Source: Azoarcus sp031546845 (GTDB lineage: Bacteria > Pseudomonadota > Gammaproteobacteria > Burkholderiales > Rhodocyclaceae). Taken from it: a DNA stretch of 64,000 nt. Made by a program: the position numbers and the translations under genes. The stretch spans positions 68,034 to 132,033 of the forward strand of contig JAVBJT010000023.1 of the NCBI GenBank assembly GCA_031546845.1, read 5' to 3'. Positions 26,605-34,414 of this stretch are shown here, in pieces (positions within the stretch are counted from its first letter, which is position 1; every line of letters starts with the position of its first letter). Under the pieces are notes generated by a model that saw nothing but the letters and a program-made list of their open reading frames with translations, had not been told where the DNA came from and searched no databases.

Positions 26605-28581
26605 ATGTCCAGTGAGCATCAAGTCCGCATTTACAACCCCCCTGAAGGGGTAGTGAAAAACGCTGCGGTATCTGGCATGGAGGGGTACCGCGCGCTGTGT
26701 AAAGAAGCGGCGGACGACTACGAAGGCTTTTGGGCGCGCCGCGCCCGCGATCTGCTGGCATGGCAAACTCCTTTCACTCAGGTTCTGGACAAGAGCAAGC
26801 CGCCGTTCTTCAAATGGTTTGCCGACGGCAAACTGAACGTTTCATACAACTGCCTCGACCGTAACGTCGAAAAAGGACTCGGCGACAAAGTCGCGATCAT
26901 TTTCGAGGGCGACGACGGCAAGGTTACGCGCGTCACCTACAAGGAACTGCTCGCCCGCGTGTGCAAGCTGGCCAACGGCCTGCGCAGCCTCGGCGTGAAA
27001 AAGGGCGACCGCGTCGTCATCTATCTGCCGATGTCGATCGAGGGCATCGTTGCCATGCAGGCCTGCGCCCGTATCGGCGCCACACACTCGGTGGTGTTCG
27101 GCGGCTTCTCCGCCCAGGCGTTGCGCGACCGCATCAACGACACCGCGGCGAACGTGCTCATCACATCCGACGGCCAGTTCCGTGGTGGCAAGGCGTTGCC
27201 GTTGAAGCCGATCGCCGACGAGGCGCTCTCACTGGGCGGCTGCGAGTCGATCAAGAATGTGGTGGTGGTCAAACGCACCGGCGGCGATGCCAACATGGTC
27301 GCCGGGCGCGACATCTGGTACGAGGAACTGGCGGCTGCTCAGGCCGACACGGCCGAACCGGAGTGGGTCGATTCCGAGCACCCGCTGTTTCTGCTCTACA
27401 CCTCGGGTTCCACCGGCAAGCCGAAGGGCGTGCAGCATTCGACGGGCGGCTATCTGCTGCAAGCGGTGCTGTCGATGCAATATACCTTCGACATCAAGCC
27501 GTCCGACGTTTTCTGGTGTACCGCCGATATCGGCTGGGTCACGGGCCATACCTACATCACTTACGGACCGCTCGCCTGCGGCGCGACCGAGATCGTGTTC
27601 GAGGGCGTGCCGACTTATCCCGATGCCGGCCGTTTCTGGAAGATGATCCAAGACCACGGCGTCACCATCTTCTACACCGCGCCGACCGCGATCCGCTCGC
27701 TGATCAAGGCCGCCGACAACAATCCGGCGGTGCATCCGACCAAGTACAAACTTTCCAGCCTGCGTATCCTCGGTTCCGTCGGCGAGCCGATCAACCCGGC
27801 GGCCTGGGAGTGGTATCACGAGAACGTCGGCGGCGGCCGTTGCCCGATCGTCGATACCTTCTGGCAGACCGAAACCGGCGCGCACATGATTACGCCGATG
27901 CCGGGCGCAACGCCGCTGGTGCCGGGTTCGTGCACGCTGCCTTTCCCGGGCATCCAGGCCGCGGTGGTGGATGAAACCGGCACCGAGGTGCCCAACGGCC
28001 AGGGCGGCATTCTTGTCATCAAGAAGCCGTGGCCGGCGATGATCCGCACGATCTGGGGCGATCCGGATCGCTTCAAGAAGTCCTACTACCCGGAAGACTT
28101 CAGGGGCGAACTGTATCTGGCCGGCGACGGCGCGATCCGCGACAAGGAAACCGGCTACTTCACCATCACCGGCCGTATCGACGATGTGCTGAACGTCTCC
28201 GGTCACCGCATGGGTACGATGGAAATCGAATCCGCGCTGGTGGCGCACGAGAAAGTGGCCGAGGCGGCGGTGGTCGGGCGTCCCGACGACCTCACCGGCG
28301 AGGCGATCGTGGCCTTTGTCGTGCTCAAGGGCGACCGCCCGACCGGCGATGCCGCCAAAGCGGTCATCAAGGAACTGCAGGACTGGGTCGGCCGCGAGAT
28401 CGGTCCCATCGCCAAGCCCAGAGACATCCGCTTCGGTGAAAACCTGCCCAAGACCCGCTCCGGCAAGATCATGCGCCGTCTGCTGCGCCAGCTTGCCAAG
28501 GGCGAGGACGTGACGCAGGACGTGTCGACATTGGAAAACCCGGGCGTTCTCGAACAGTTGAAGCAGAACGTCGCAGGTTGA
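26605..28581 (+). CDS. acs: Acetyl-CoA synthetase
   Basis: 658-residue AMP-forming acetate-CoA ligase (acetate + ATP + CoA to acetyl-CoA + AMP + PPi). The adenylation P-loop is LYTSGSTGKPKGVQHSTGGYL. The acetate pocket and core motifs include IGWVTGHTYITYGPL and TFWQTETGAHMITPMPG. The hinge is ITGRIDDVLNVSGHRMGT. The acetylation-target lysine sits in KTRSGKIMRRLLRQL near residue 620. The ATG at 26605 follows GAGGAGAGG; a GTG at 26599 is an alternative. It is divergent from fumarase and is followed by a terminator and then the acetate-sensing/uptake genes, so the locus forms an acetate-utilisation block. Confidence 0.97.
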   Translation: MSSEHQVRIYNPPEGVVKNAAVSGMEGYRALCKEAADDYEGFWARRARDLLAWQTPFTQVLDKSKPPFFKWFADGKLNVSYNCLDRNVEKGLGDKVAIIFEGDDGKVTRVTYKELLARVCKLANGLRSLGVKKGDRVVIYLPMSIEGIVAMQACARIGATHSVVFGGFSAQALRDRINDTAANVLITSDGQFRGGKALPLKPIADEALSLGGCESIKNVVVVKRTGGDANMVAGRDIWYEELAAAQADTAEPEWVDSEHPLFLLYTSGSTGKPKGVQHSTGGYLLQAVLSMQYTFDIKPSDVFWCTADIGWVTGHTYITYGPLACGATEIVFEGVPTYPDAGRFWKMIQDHGVTIFYTAPTAIRSLIKAADNNPAVHPTKYKLSSLRILGSVGEPINPAAWEWYHENVGGGRCPIVDTFWQTETGAHMITPMPGATPLVPGSCTLPFPGIQAAVVDETGTEVPNGQGGILVIKKPWPAMIRTIWGDPDRFKKSYYPEDFRGELYLAGDGAIRDKETGYFTITGRIDDVLNVSGHRMGTMEIESALVAHEKVAEAAVVGRPDDLTGEAIVAFVVLKGDRPTGDAAKAVIKELQDWVGREIGPIAKPRDIRFGENLPKTRSGKIMRRLLRQLAKGEDVTQDVSTLENPGVLEQLKQNVAG

Positions 28582-28676
28582 GGGAAGCACACCCCGGCCG
28601 GCGCGTGGCGCGGGCCGGGGCAAGAGTCTACGGAGGAGGTTCGGCCGCAATTGCCGGACAAGGGCGAAGGAGAGAA

Positions 28677-28704
28677 GGCGCGCATCAGACGCGCCTCTTT
28701 TTTT
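28677..28704 (+). terminator. Intrinsic terminator after acs
   Basis: GGCGCG (28677-28682) pairs with CGCGCC (28690-28695) across a 7-nt loop and is followed by a T-run to 28704. Confidence 0.88.
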
Positions 28705-28707
28705 ACG

Positions 28708-28738
28708 AGCGCTCCACGGCACGGGCCGTGGAGCGCTT
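28708..28738. repeat. Perfect 13-bp inverted repeat downstream of acs terminator
   Basis: AGCGCTCCACGGC (28708-28720) and GCCGTGGAGCGCT (28725-28737) are perfectly complementary with an ACGG loop. It immediately follows the T-run of the acs terminator and lies 25 bp before the next start codon; no T-run follows. It may be a second terminator, a protein-binding palindrome, or a leader structure. Confidence 0.7.
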
Positions 28739-28762
28739 CAGCCATCATCATCGCCGGGGTGA

Positions 28763-28963
28763 ATGATGCGTAAGGGTCTTGCAGGACAGCGCCTGATCGC
28801 CGTGTTTCTGGCCGGCACGCTGCTGCTGAATTATCCGCTCATGTCTCTGTTCGACCGGCCGGTGTCGGTGTTCGGGCTGCCCTTGCTGCACGTTTATCTG
28901 CTCGGTGTCTGGCTCGGCCTGGTCGCGGTCGTGGCCTGGATCGTCGAGCGCAGGTCGCGCTGA
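28763..28963 (+). CDS. Small membrane protein, two helices
   Basis: 66-residue protein with two predicted membrane helices (LIAVFLAGTLLLNYPLMSLF and LLHVYLLGVWLGLVAVVAWIV) and a basic C-terminus (ERRSR). Small two-helix partners commonly precede sodium:solute symporter genes. This one sits 12 bp before the CrbS-like symporter-kinase, so it is probably an accessory subunit or modulator (inference). Start at 28763; a second in-frame ATG at 28766 is equally possible. I do not assign a family. Confidence 0.8.
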   Translation: MMRKGLAGQRLIAVFLAGTLLLNYPLMSLFDRPVSVFGLPLLHVYLLGVWLGLVAVVAWIVERRSR

Positions 28964-28975
28964 GACAATCGCCCG

Positions 28976-31714
28976 ATGCTCTCCACGACCGTTGTTGTCG
29001 GCATCTCTTTTGCCTACCTGCTGGCGCTGTTCGCGGTGGCGTATTTCGGCGACCGCCGTGCCGACCGTGGGCGCTCCGTCATTGCCAACGCCTGGGTCTA
29101 TGCGCTGTCCATGGCGGTTTACTGCACTGCCTGGACTTATTTCGGCAGCGTCGGGCGGGCCGCGTCGGGGGGCGCGTGGTTCCTGCCGATCTATCTCGGG
29201 CCGACGCTGGGGTGGATGCTGTCGTGGCTGGTGGTGCTGAAGATGATCCGCATCGCCAAAGCCTACCGCATTACCTCGATTGCGGATTTCATCGCATCGC
29301 GCTACGGTAAAAGCCACCTGCTCGGCGGATTGGCGACGATCATCGCGGTGGTGGGCGTGGTGCCTTATATCGCTTTGCAGTTGAAGGCCATTTCGAGCGG
29401 CTACACGGTGCTCGTCGCCGACAACGTAAGCTCTCCGCCAGCCGCCCCCGCCGATTGGCTGCACGACGGCGCGCTCTACATCGCGCTCGCGCTGGCCGCG
29501 TTCGCCATCCTGTTCGGCACCCGCCACCTGGACAACACGGAACGCCACGAGGGCATGGTGGCGGCCATCGCGTTCGAATCGGTGGTCAAGCTGCTCGCCT
29601 TCATTGCCGTCGGCGTGTTCGTCACTTACGGTTTGTACGATGGCTTCGCCGATATTTACGCCCGCGCGGCGGCACTACCCGAACTTGCCGCGCTGATGGT
29701 TTTCGACGACGGCAACGGCGTCGGTTACGGCGGCTGGTTTGCTCACGTCGTACTGGCGATGCTGTCGGTCTTCTTTCTGCCACGCCAGTTCCAGATCGCG
29801 GTGGTCGAAAACGTCAACGAACAACACCTGCGCCGCGCCACCTGGTTCTTTCCCGCCTACCTGCTGGCGATCAACGTGTTCGTCATGCCCATCGCGCTCG
29901 GTGGGTTGCTTCAATTCGGCCATGGCACGGTGGACCCGGATACCTTCGTGCTCACCTTGCCGCTACTGCACGGGCACGAAGGGCTGGCGCTGCTCGCCTT
30001 CATCGGCGGACTGTCGGCGGCCACCGGCATGGTCATCGTCGAAACCATCGCCTTGTCCACGATGGTGTGCAACGATCTGGTGATGCCGCTGCTATTACGC
30101 AGCAAACGCTTCATCCACGGCGACAAGCGCGATCTGACCGGTCTGCTGCTCGCCATCCGGCGCGGCGCGATCGTCGTCATCGTGCTGCTCGGCTATCTTT
30201 ACTTCCACCTTGCCGGCGAAGCCTACGGGCTGGTCGGCATCGGCCTCATCAGCTTTGCCGCGGTGGCGCAGTTCGCCCCGGCGATGCTGGGTGGCATGTA
30301 CTGGCGCGGCGGCACGCGCGAAGGCGCGCTGGCCGGTCTGCTGGCCGGTTTTGGCGTGTGGGCTTACACCCTGCTGCTGCCATCGTTCGCCAAATCGGGC
30401 TGGCTGGATATCGCTTTCCTCCAGACCGGCCTGCTCGGCCTGGCGTGGTCGAGGCCGGAGCAGCTTTTCGGCCTTACCGGGCTGGATAACGTCAGCCACG
30501 CGTTACTGTGGAGCCTGCTGGCCAATATCGCCTGCTACATCGCCGTTTCCCTGCTGCGCGAACCCAATGGCGCGGAGGCGAGCCAGGCGACGCTGTTCGT
30601 GGACGTCCAGCGCCACAACGGCGCGCCACTCACCAGCTTTTGGCGCGGTGGCGCCGAGGTGCGGGAACTAATTCCGCTGGTGGCGCGCTTTCTCGGCCAG
30701 CGCCGTACCGAGGAAGCGTTCGCAACTTATGCGCGCTCGCGCGGCGCGGCCTCCACCGAGGCACTGCGGGCCGATGCCGATCTGGTCCACTTCGCCGAAA
30801 CCTTGCTGGCCGGCGCCATCGGCAGCGCCTCGGCGCACGCGATGGTGTCGACCGTGGTGCAGGAAGAGCCGCTGGGGCTGGACGAGGTGATGAACATCCT
30901 CGACGAAGCTTCGCAAGTGCGGGCCTATTCGCACCGGCTGGAGGAAAAATCCCAGGCGCTGGAAGCGGCGACAGCAGAACTGCGCGTCGCCAACGAACAG
31001 TTGAAGGAACTCGACCGCCTCAAGGACGATTTCATGTCGTCGGTCACACACGAACTGCGCACGCCGCTGACATCGATCCGCGCGCTGTCGGAAATGCTGC
31101 TGGACGACCCCGGCATCGACCCCGCCGAGCGCTCGCGCTTTCTCGCCATCATCGTGTCCGAAACCGAGCGCCTGACGCGGCTGGTAAACCAGGTGCTCGA
31201 TCTGGCAAAGATCGAATCGGGACACGCGGAATGGCACAATTCCGACGTGGATATGCGTAAGCTGGTGCTGCATGCGGCGGAGGCCACCGCGCAGCTTTTC
31301 CGCGACCGTGGCGCCGTCATCGAACTGCGCGTACCGGACAGCGTGCCGGTTCTGCGCGCCGACCGCGACCGCTTGCTGCAAGTCGTGCTGAATCTGCTTT
31401 CCAACGCGGCAAAGTTCGTACCCCCAGGGCAAGGACGGGTCACGGTCGTACTGCGCGGCGACGAACACGGCATTCGTGTGGATGTGACGGACAATGGTCC
31501 CGGTATCGCTCACGGACAGGAAGCCCTGATTTTCGAAAAATTTCGCCAGGGCGGCGACGGCCATGCGCGGCCTCAGGGAACGGGGCTTGGTTTGCCCATC
31601 AGCCGCCAGATCGTCGAGCATTTCGGCGGCCGGCTGTGGGTCGAATCCAGGCCGGGACAAGGATCGACATTCTCATTCACGCTACCGTGGCCGCCCGCGC
31701 CGGCCGGGCAATGA
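28976..31714 (+). CDS. Sodium:solute symporter-histidine kinase hybrid (CrbS-like acetate sensor)
   Basis: 912-residue hybrid sensor. Residues about 1-515 form a sodium:solute symporter (SSF) domain with about 12-13 membrane helices (for example YALSMAVYCTAWTYFGSVG and IGGLSAATGMVIVETIALS). A linker with a signalling coiled coil (about 640-675) leads to a histidine kinase: phospho-acceptor H in VTHELRTPLTSIRAL near residue 694, N-box VLNLLSNAAKFV, G1 VDVTDNGPGIAHGQ and G2 GTGLGLPISRQIVEHFGG. This is the CrbS layout; CrbS/CrbR regulates acs in Vibrio and Pseudomonas. Position directly after acs and before a symporter gene supports acetate or a related carboxylate as the signal. The expected PAS module is not obvious. 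Confidence 0.92.
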   Translation: MLSTTVVVGISFAYLLALFAVAYFGDRRADRGRSVIANAWVYALSMAVYCTAWTYFGSVGRAASGGAWFLPIYLGPTLGWMLSWLVVLKMIRIAKAYRITSIADFIASRYGKSHLLGGLATIIAVVGVVPYIALQLKAISSGYTVLVADNVSSPPAAPADWLHDGALYIALALAAFAILFGTRHLDNTERHEGMVAAIAFESVVKLLAFIAVGVFVTYGLYDGFADIYARAAALPELAALMVFDDGNGVGYGGWFAHVVLAMLSVFFLPRQFQIAVVENVNEQHLRRATWFFPAYLLAINVFVMPIALGGLLQFGHGTVDPDTFVLTLPLLHGHEGLALLAFIGGLSAATGMVIVETIALSTMVCNDLVMPLLLRSKRFIHGDKRDLTGLLLAIRRGAIVVIVLLGYLYFHLAGEAYGLVGIGLISFAAVAQFAPAMLGGMYWRGGTREGALAGLLAGFGVWAYTLLLPSFAKSGWLDIAFLQTGLLGLAWSRPEQLFGLTGLDNVSHALLWSLLANIACYIAVSLLREPNGAEASQATLFVDVQRHNGAPLTSFWRGGAEVRELIPLVARFLGQRRTEEAFATYARSRGAASTEALRADADLVHFAETLLAGAIGSASAHAMVSTVVQEEPLGLDEVMNILDEASQVRAYSHRLEEKSQALEAATAELRVANEQLKELDRLKDDFMSSVTHELRTPLTSIRALSEMLLDDPGIDPAERSRFLAIIVSETERLTRLVNQVLDLAKIESGHAEWHNSDVDMRKLVLHAAEATAQLFRDRGAVIELRVPDSVPVLRADRDRLLQVVLNLLSNAAKFVPPGQGRVTVVLRGDEHGIRVDVTDNGPGIAHGQEALIFEKFRQGGDGHARPQGTGLGLPISRQIVEHFGGRLWVESRPGQGSTFSFTLPWPPAPAGQ

Positions 31715-31742
31715 CATAGAATGAGGCGGGGAGGAAGGAAAG

Positions 31743-32117
31743 ATGACCAAAAAGATTCTGATCGTCGATGACGAGCAAAACATCGTCATTTCGCTCGAAT
31801 TCCTGATGAAGCGCGAAGGTTTCGAGGTCACGGTCGCCAGCGACGGCGACGAGGGCATACGCCGCATCCGCGCCGAACGCCCCGATCTGGTGCTGCTCGA
31901 CGTCATGATGCCGAAGAAAAACGGCTTCGAGGTGTGCCAGGAAATCAAGGCCGACCCCGAACTGCAAGCCACCCGCATTCTGATGCTGACCGCCAAGGGG
32001 CGCGACACCGAAGTCACCAAAGGTCTGGCGTTGGGCGCGGATGCTTACATGACCAAGCCCTTCTCCACCCGCGAGTTGGTGGCCCGCGTGCGCACCCTGC
32101 TCGGAATGCCCGAATGA
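31743..32117 (+). CDS. Stand-alone response regulator receiver (CheY-like)
   Basis: 124-residue protein consisting only of a receiver domain. The acidic pocket is ILIVDDEQN (residues 6-14), the phospho-acceptor Asp lies in PDLVLLDVMMPKKNGFEV near residue 52, Thr in MLTAKGRD near 82, and Lys in DAYMTKPFSTREL near 104. There is no output domain, unlike CrbR, which carries a LuxR-type DNA-binding domain. It is most likely phosphorylated by the kinase encoded 28 bp upstream. Its stop overlaps the next start by 4 bp (ATGA at 32114-32117), so its likely partner is the PAS-exonuclease fusion. Confidence 0.93.
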   Translation: MTKKILIVDDEQNIVISLEFLMKREGFEVTVASDGDEGIRRIRAERPDLVLLDVMMPKKNGFEVCQEIKADPELQATRILMLTAKGRDTEVTKGLALGADAYMTKPFSTRELVARVRTLLGMPE

Positions 32118-34300
32118 CGCCCAAGCAACGCCTCGCGCTCGGCGCCGTGGCGGCGGCGGCCTTCGTGCTCGCCCTGTTTGTCGTTTCCGGCGTGCTGGTG
32201 GGGTCGGACCTTTCCACCGCCGAAAAAGAAACCCTGTCCACCGTGCTATCGCCACGCGTTGGCCTGTTGGCCGTCGTCTGCCTGTTCGGCATGGCGATCG
32301 CCGCCATAAGCACGCGCTGGCTGCACGACGAATACGTGATGGCGCCGGCGCGTTTGCTCGAAGAAGTCCGCATTCTGCTCGGCAACGACGGCAGCCGGGC
32401 CTTGCCGCAAGCGGGCAGCGCCGAAACGCGCGCGCTGGCCGAATCCATCGATGCGCTGGCGCAGCAGCGCCGGGCCTTGAAAGAAGACGTGCAGGCGCGC
32501 ATCCAAGAAGCAATGAATTCGGTCGAGGAAGAGAAAAACCGCCTCGCCGCACTGATGTCCGAGCTGACCCAAAGCGTTGTCGTCTGCAATCTGGACGGCC
32601 GTATCCTGCTCTACAACAGCCGCGCCCGCCTGCAGTTCCGCGCCCTGTCGGAAACGCCGTCGGCCCTTGGCGGCGGCGAGTTGATCGGCCTGGGGCGCTC
32701 GATCTACACCGTGTTCGAGCGCAACCTCATCGACCATGCGTTGGAAACCATCCAGCACCGCCTGCGCCGCGCCGTACAACCGGTGGCGCATTTCGTTACC
32801 GCCACGCGTTCCGGCCAGTTGCTGCGCGCGCAGATGGCGCCGGTGCTGTCGAGCACCGCCATCGGCAAAACCGATGCCGAAGACAGCGGCGAGCGCGCGA
32901 TCACCGGCTTCATCCTGATGCTGGACAACATTACCCGCGACTTTGAAACCGAATCGCGCCGCGACCAGATGCTGCACGCCCTCACCGAAAGCTACCGCGC
33001 TTCGCTCGCCAACGTGCGGGCAGCGGCGGAAACGCTGGAGGAATACTCCGATCTGCAGGAAGACCTGCGCGAACGTTTCCACAAGGTGATCCGCGACGAG
33101 GTGCAGGCGATGAGCAAGCACCTCGACCGTACCGCCACGGATTTCGCCGATTCGCTGAAAACGCGCTGGCCGCTGGAAGAAATGCTCGGCGCCGACCTGA
33201 TCGCCGCCGTGCAGCGCCGCATCGAAAACCTCATCTCGCTGCCCACCAAGGTAGAAGAAGTCGATGAATCGCTGTGGGTCAAAGTGGATAGCTTTTCGCT
33301 GCTACAGGCGCTCACCTACCTCGCCAGCCGGCTATCGGACGAATTCGAGGTGCGCGAAGTACGTTTCCGCCTCAGCGGCGCCGGCCGTCTGGCGCATCTC
33401 GACCTGATCTGGTCGGGGCAGGCGATGAGCACCGAAACCGTTATGAGCTGGGAACTGGAACCGATGAGCTTCGCCGGCGAAAGCAGCCCGCTCACCGTAC
33501 GCGACGTTATCGAGCGGCACGACGGCGAAATCTGGCTGGAACGCGAAAAAGTCCGCCATCGCGCCTTCTTCCGCATATTGCTGCCGGTGGCGGTACCGCA
33601 AGAACACATGGCGGAGGAGGCCTTCCTCAAGGACGAAGGCCGCCCCGAATACTACGACTTCGACCTGTTCAAATGGTCGGAGCGCTCCCGTGCGCTGGAA
33701 GACAGGCCGCTATCGGAACTCGCCTTCACGGTGTTCGACACCGAAACCACCGGCCTGGACCCCTCGCAGGGTGACGAGATCATCCAGATCGGCGCCGCCC
33801 GCATCCTCAACGGCAAGCTGCTGCGCGGCGAATCCTTCGAGCAATTGATCGACCCGCACCGCTCGATGACGCCGGAATCCATCCAGATTCACGGCATCAC
33901 GCCCGACATGCTGCGCGGCCAGCCCGACATCCAGGCCGTGCTGCCCGCCTTCCACGCCTTCACCGCCGATACCGTGTTGGTCGCACACAACGCCGCTTTC
34001 GACATGCGCTTTCTGCAGTTGAAGGAAGCCGCCACCGGCCTGCGTTTCGACCACCCGGTGCTCGACACGCTGCTGCTGTCGGCGGTGATCCACCCCAACC
34101 AGGAATCGCACCGCCTGGAGGCCATCGCCGAACGCCTGGGCGTCACGATCATCGGCCGCCACACCGCGATGGGCGACGCCATCGTCACCGCCGAGGTATT
34201 CCTGAAGCTGCTGCCCCTGCTGGCCGAAAAGGGCATCCGTACCCTGCGCGAGGCGCGCGAAGCGGCGGAAAAGTCCTACTACGCTAGAATCAAGTATTGA
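32114..34300 (+). CDS. Membrane PAS/degenerate kinase protein fused to DnaQ-type 3'-5' exonuclease
   Basis: 728-residue fusion. Two membrane helices (about 8-30 and 46-66) are followed by a coiled coil (about 110-155), a PAS-like domain (about 155-275, VVVCNLDGRILLYNSRARLQF), and a DHp/HATPase-like region without a recognisable H-box. The C-terminal DEDDh exonuclease (about 540-715) has ExoI FDTETTGLDPSQGDEIIQIG, ExoII VAHNAAFDMRFL and ExoIII HTAMGDAIVTAEVF, all catalytic residues intact. Translation is coupled to the receiver gene by a 4-bp overlap. In some proteobacteria a separate exonuclease-like gene lies in the acs-symporter locus; here it is physically joined to a sensor-like membrane module. 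Substrate and role in acetate signalling are unknown. Confidence 0.85.
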   Translation: MTPKQRLALGAVAAAAFVLALFVVSGVLVGSDLSTAEKETLSTVLSPRVGLLAVVCLFGMAIAAISTRWLHDEYVMAPARLLEEVRILLGNDGSRALPQAGSAETRALAESIDALAQQRRALKEDVQARIQEAMNSVEEEKNRLAALMSELTQSVVVCNLDGRILLYNSRARLQFRALSETPSALGGGELIGLGRSIYTVFERNLIDHALETIQHRLRRAVQPVAHFVTATRSGQLLRAQMAPVLSSTAIGKTDAEDSGERAITGFILMLDNITRDFETESRRDQMLHALTESYRASLANVRAAAETLEEYSDLQEDLRERFHKVIRDEVQAMSKHLDRTATDFADSLKTRWPLEEMLGADLIAAVQRRIENLISLPTKVEEVDESLWVKVDSFSLLQALTYLASRLSDEFEVREVRFRLSGAGRLAHLDLIWSGQAMSTETVMSWELEPMSFAGESSPLTVRDVIERHDGEIWLEREKVRHRAFFRILLPVAVPQEHMAEEAFLKDEGRPEYYDFDLFKWSERSRALEDRPLSELAFTVFDTETTGLDPSQGDEIIQIGAARILNGKLLRGESFEQLIDPHRSMTPESIQIHGITPDMLRGQPDIQAVLPAFHAFTADTVLVAHNAAFDMRFLQLKEAATGLRFDHPVLDTLLLSAVIHPNQESHRLEAIAERLGVTIIGRHTAMGDAIVTAEVFLKLLPLLAEKGIRTLREAREAAEKSYYARIKY

Positions 34301-34414
34301 CGTTGATACGAACAGAAACCGGCAGGATTGGCAGTTGGTAAAACAGGCTGTTGGCAGGATTGAAAGTCGATACTTGAAAATCGATATGCGCGCGCACCGG
34401 ATAGGCAGCTTACT

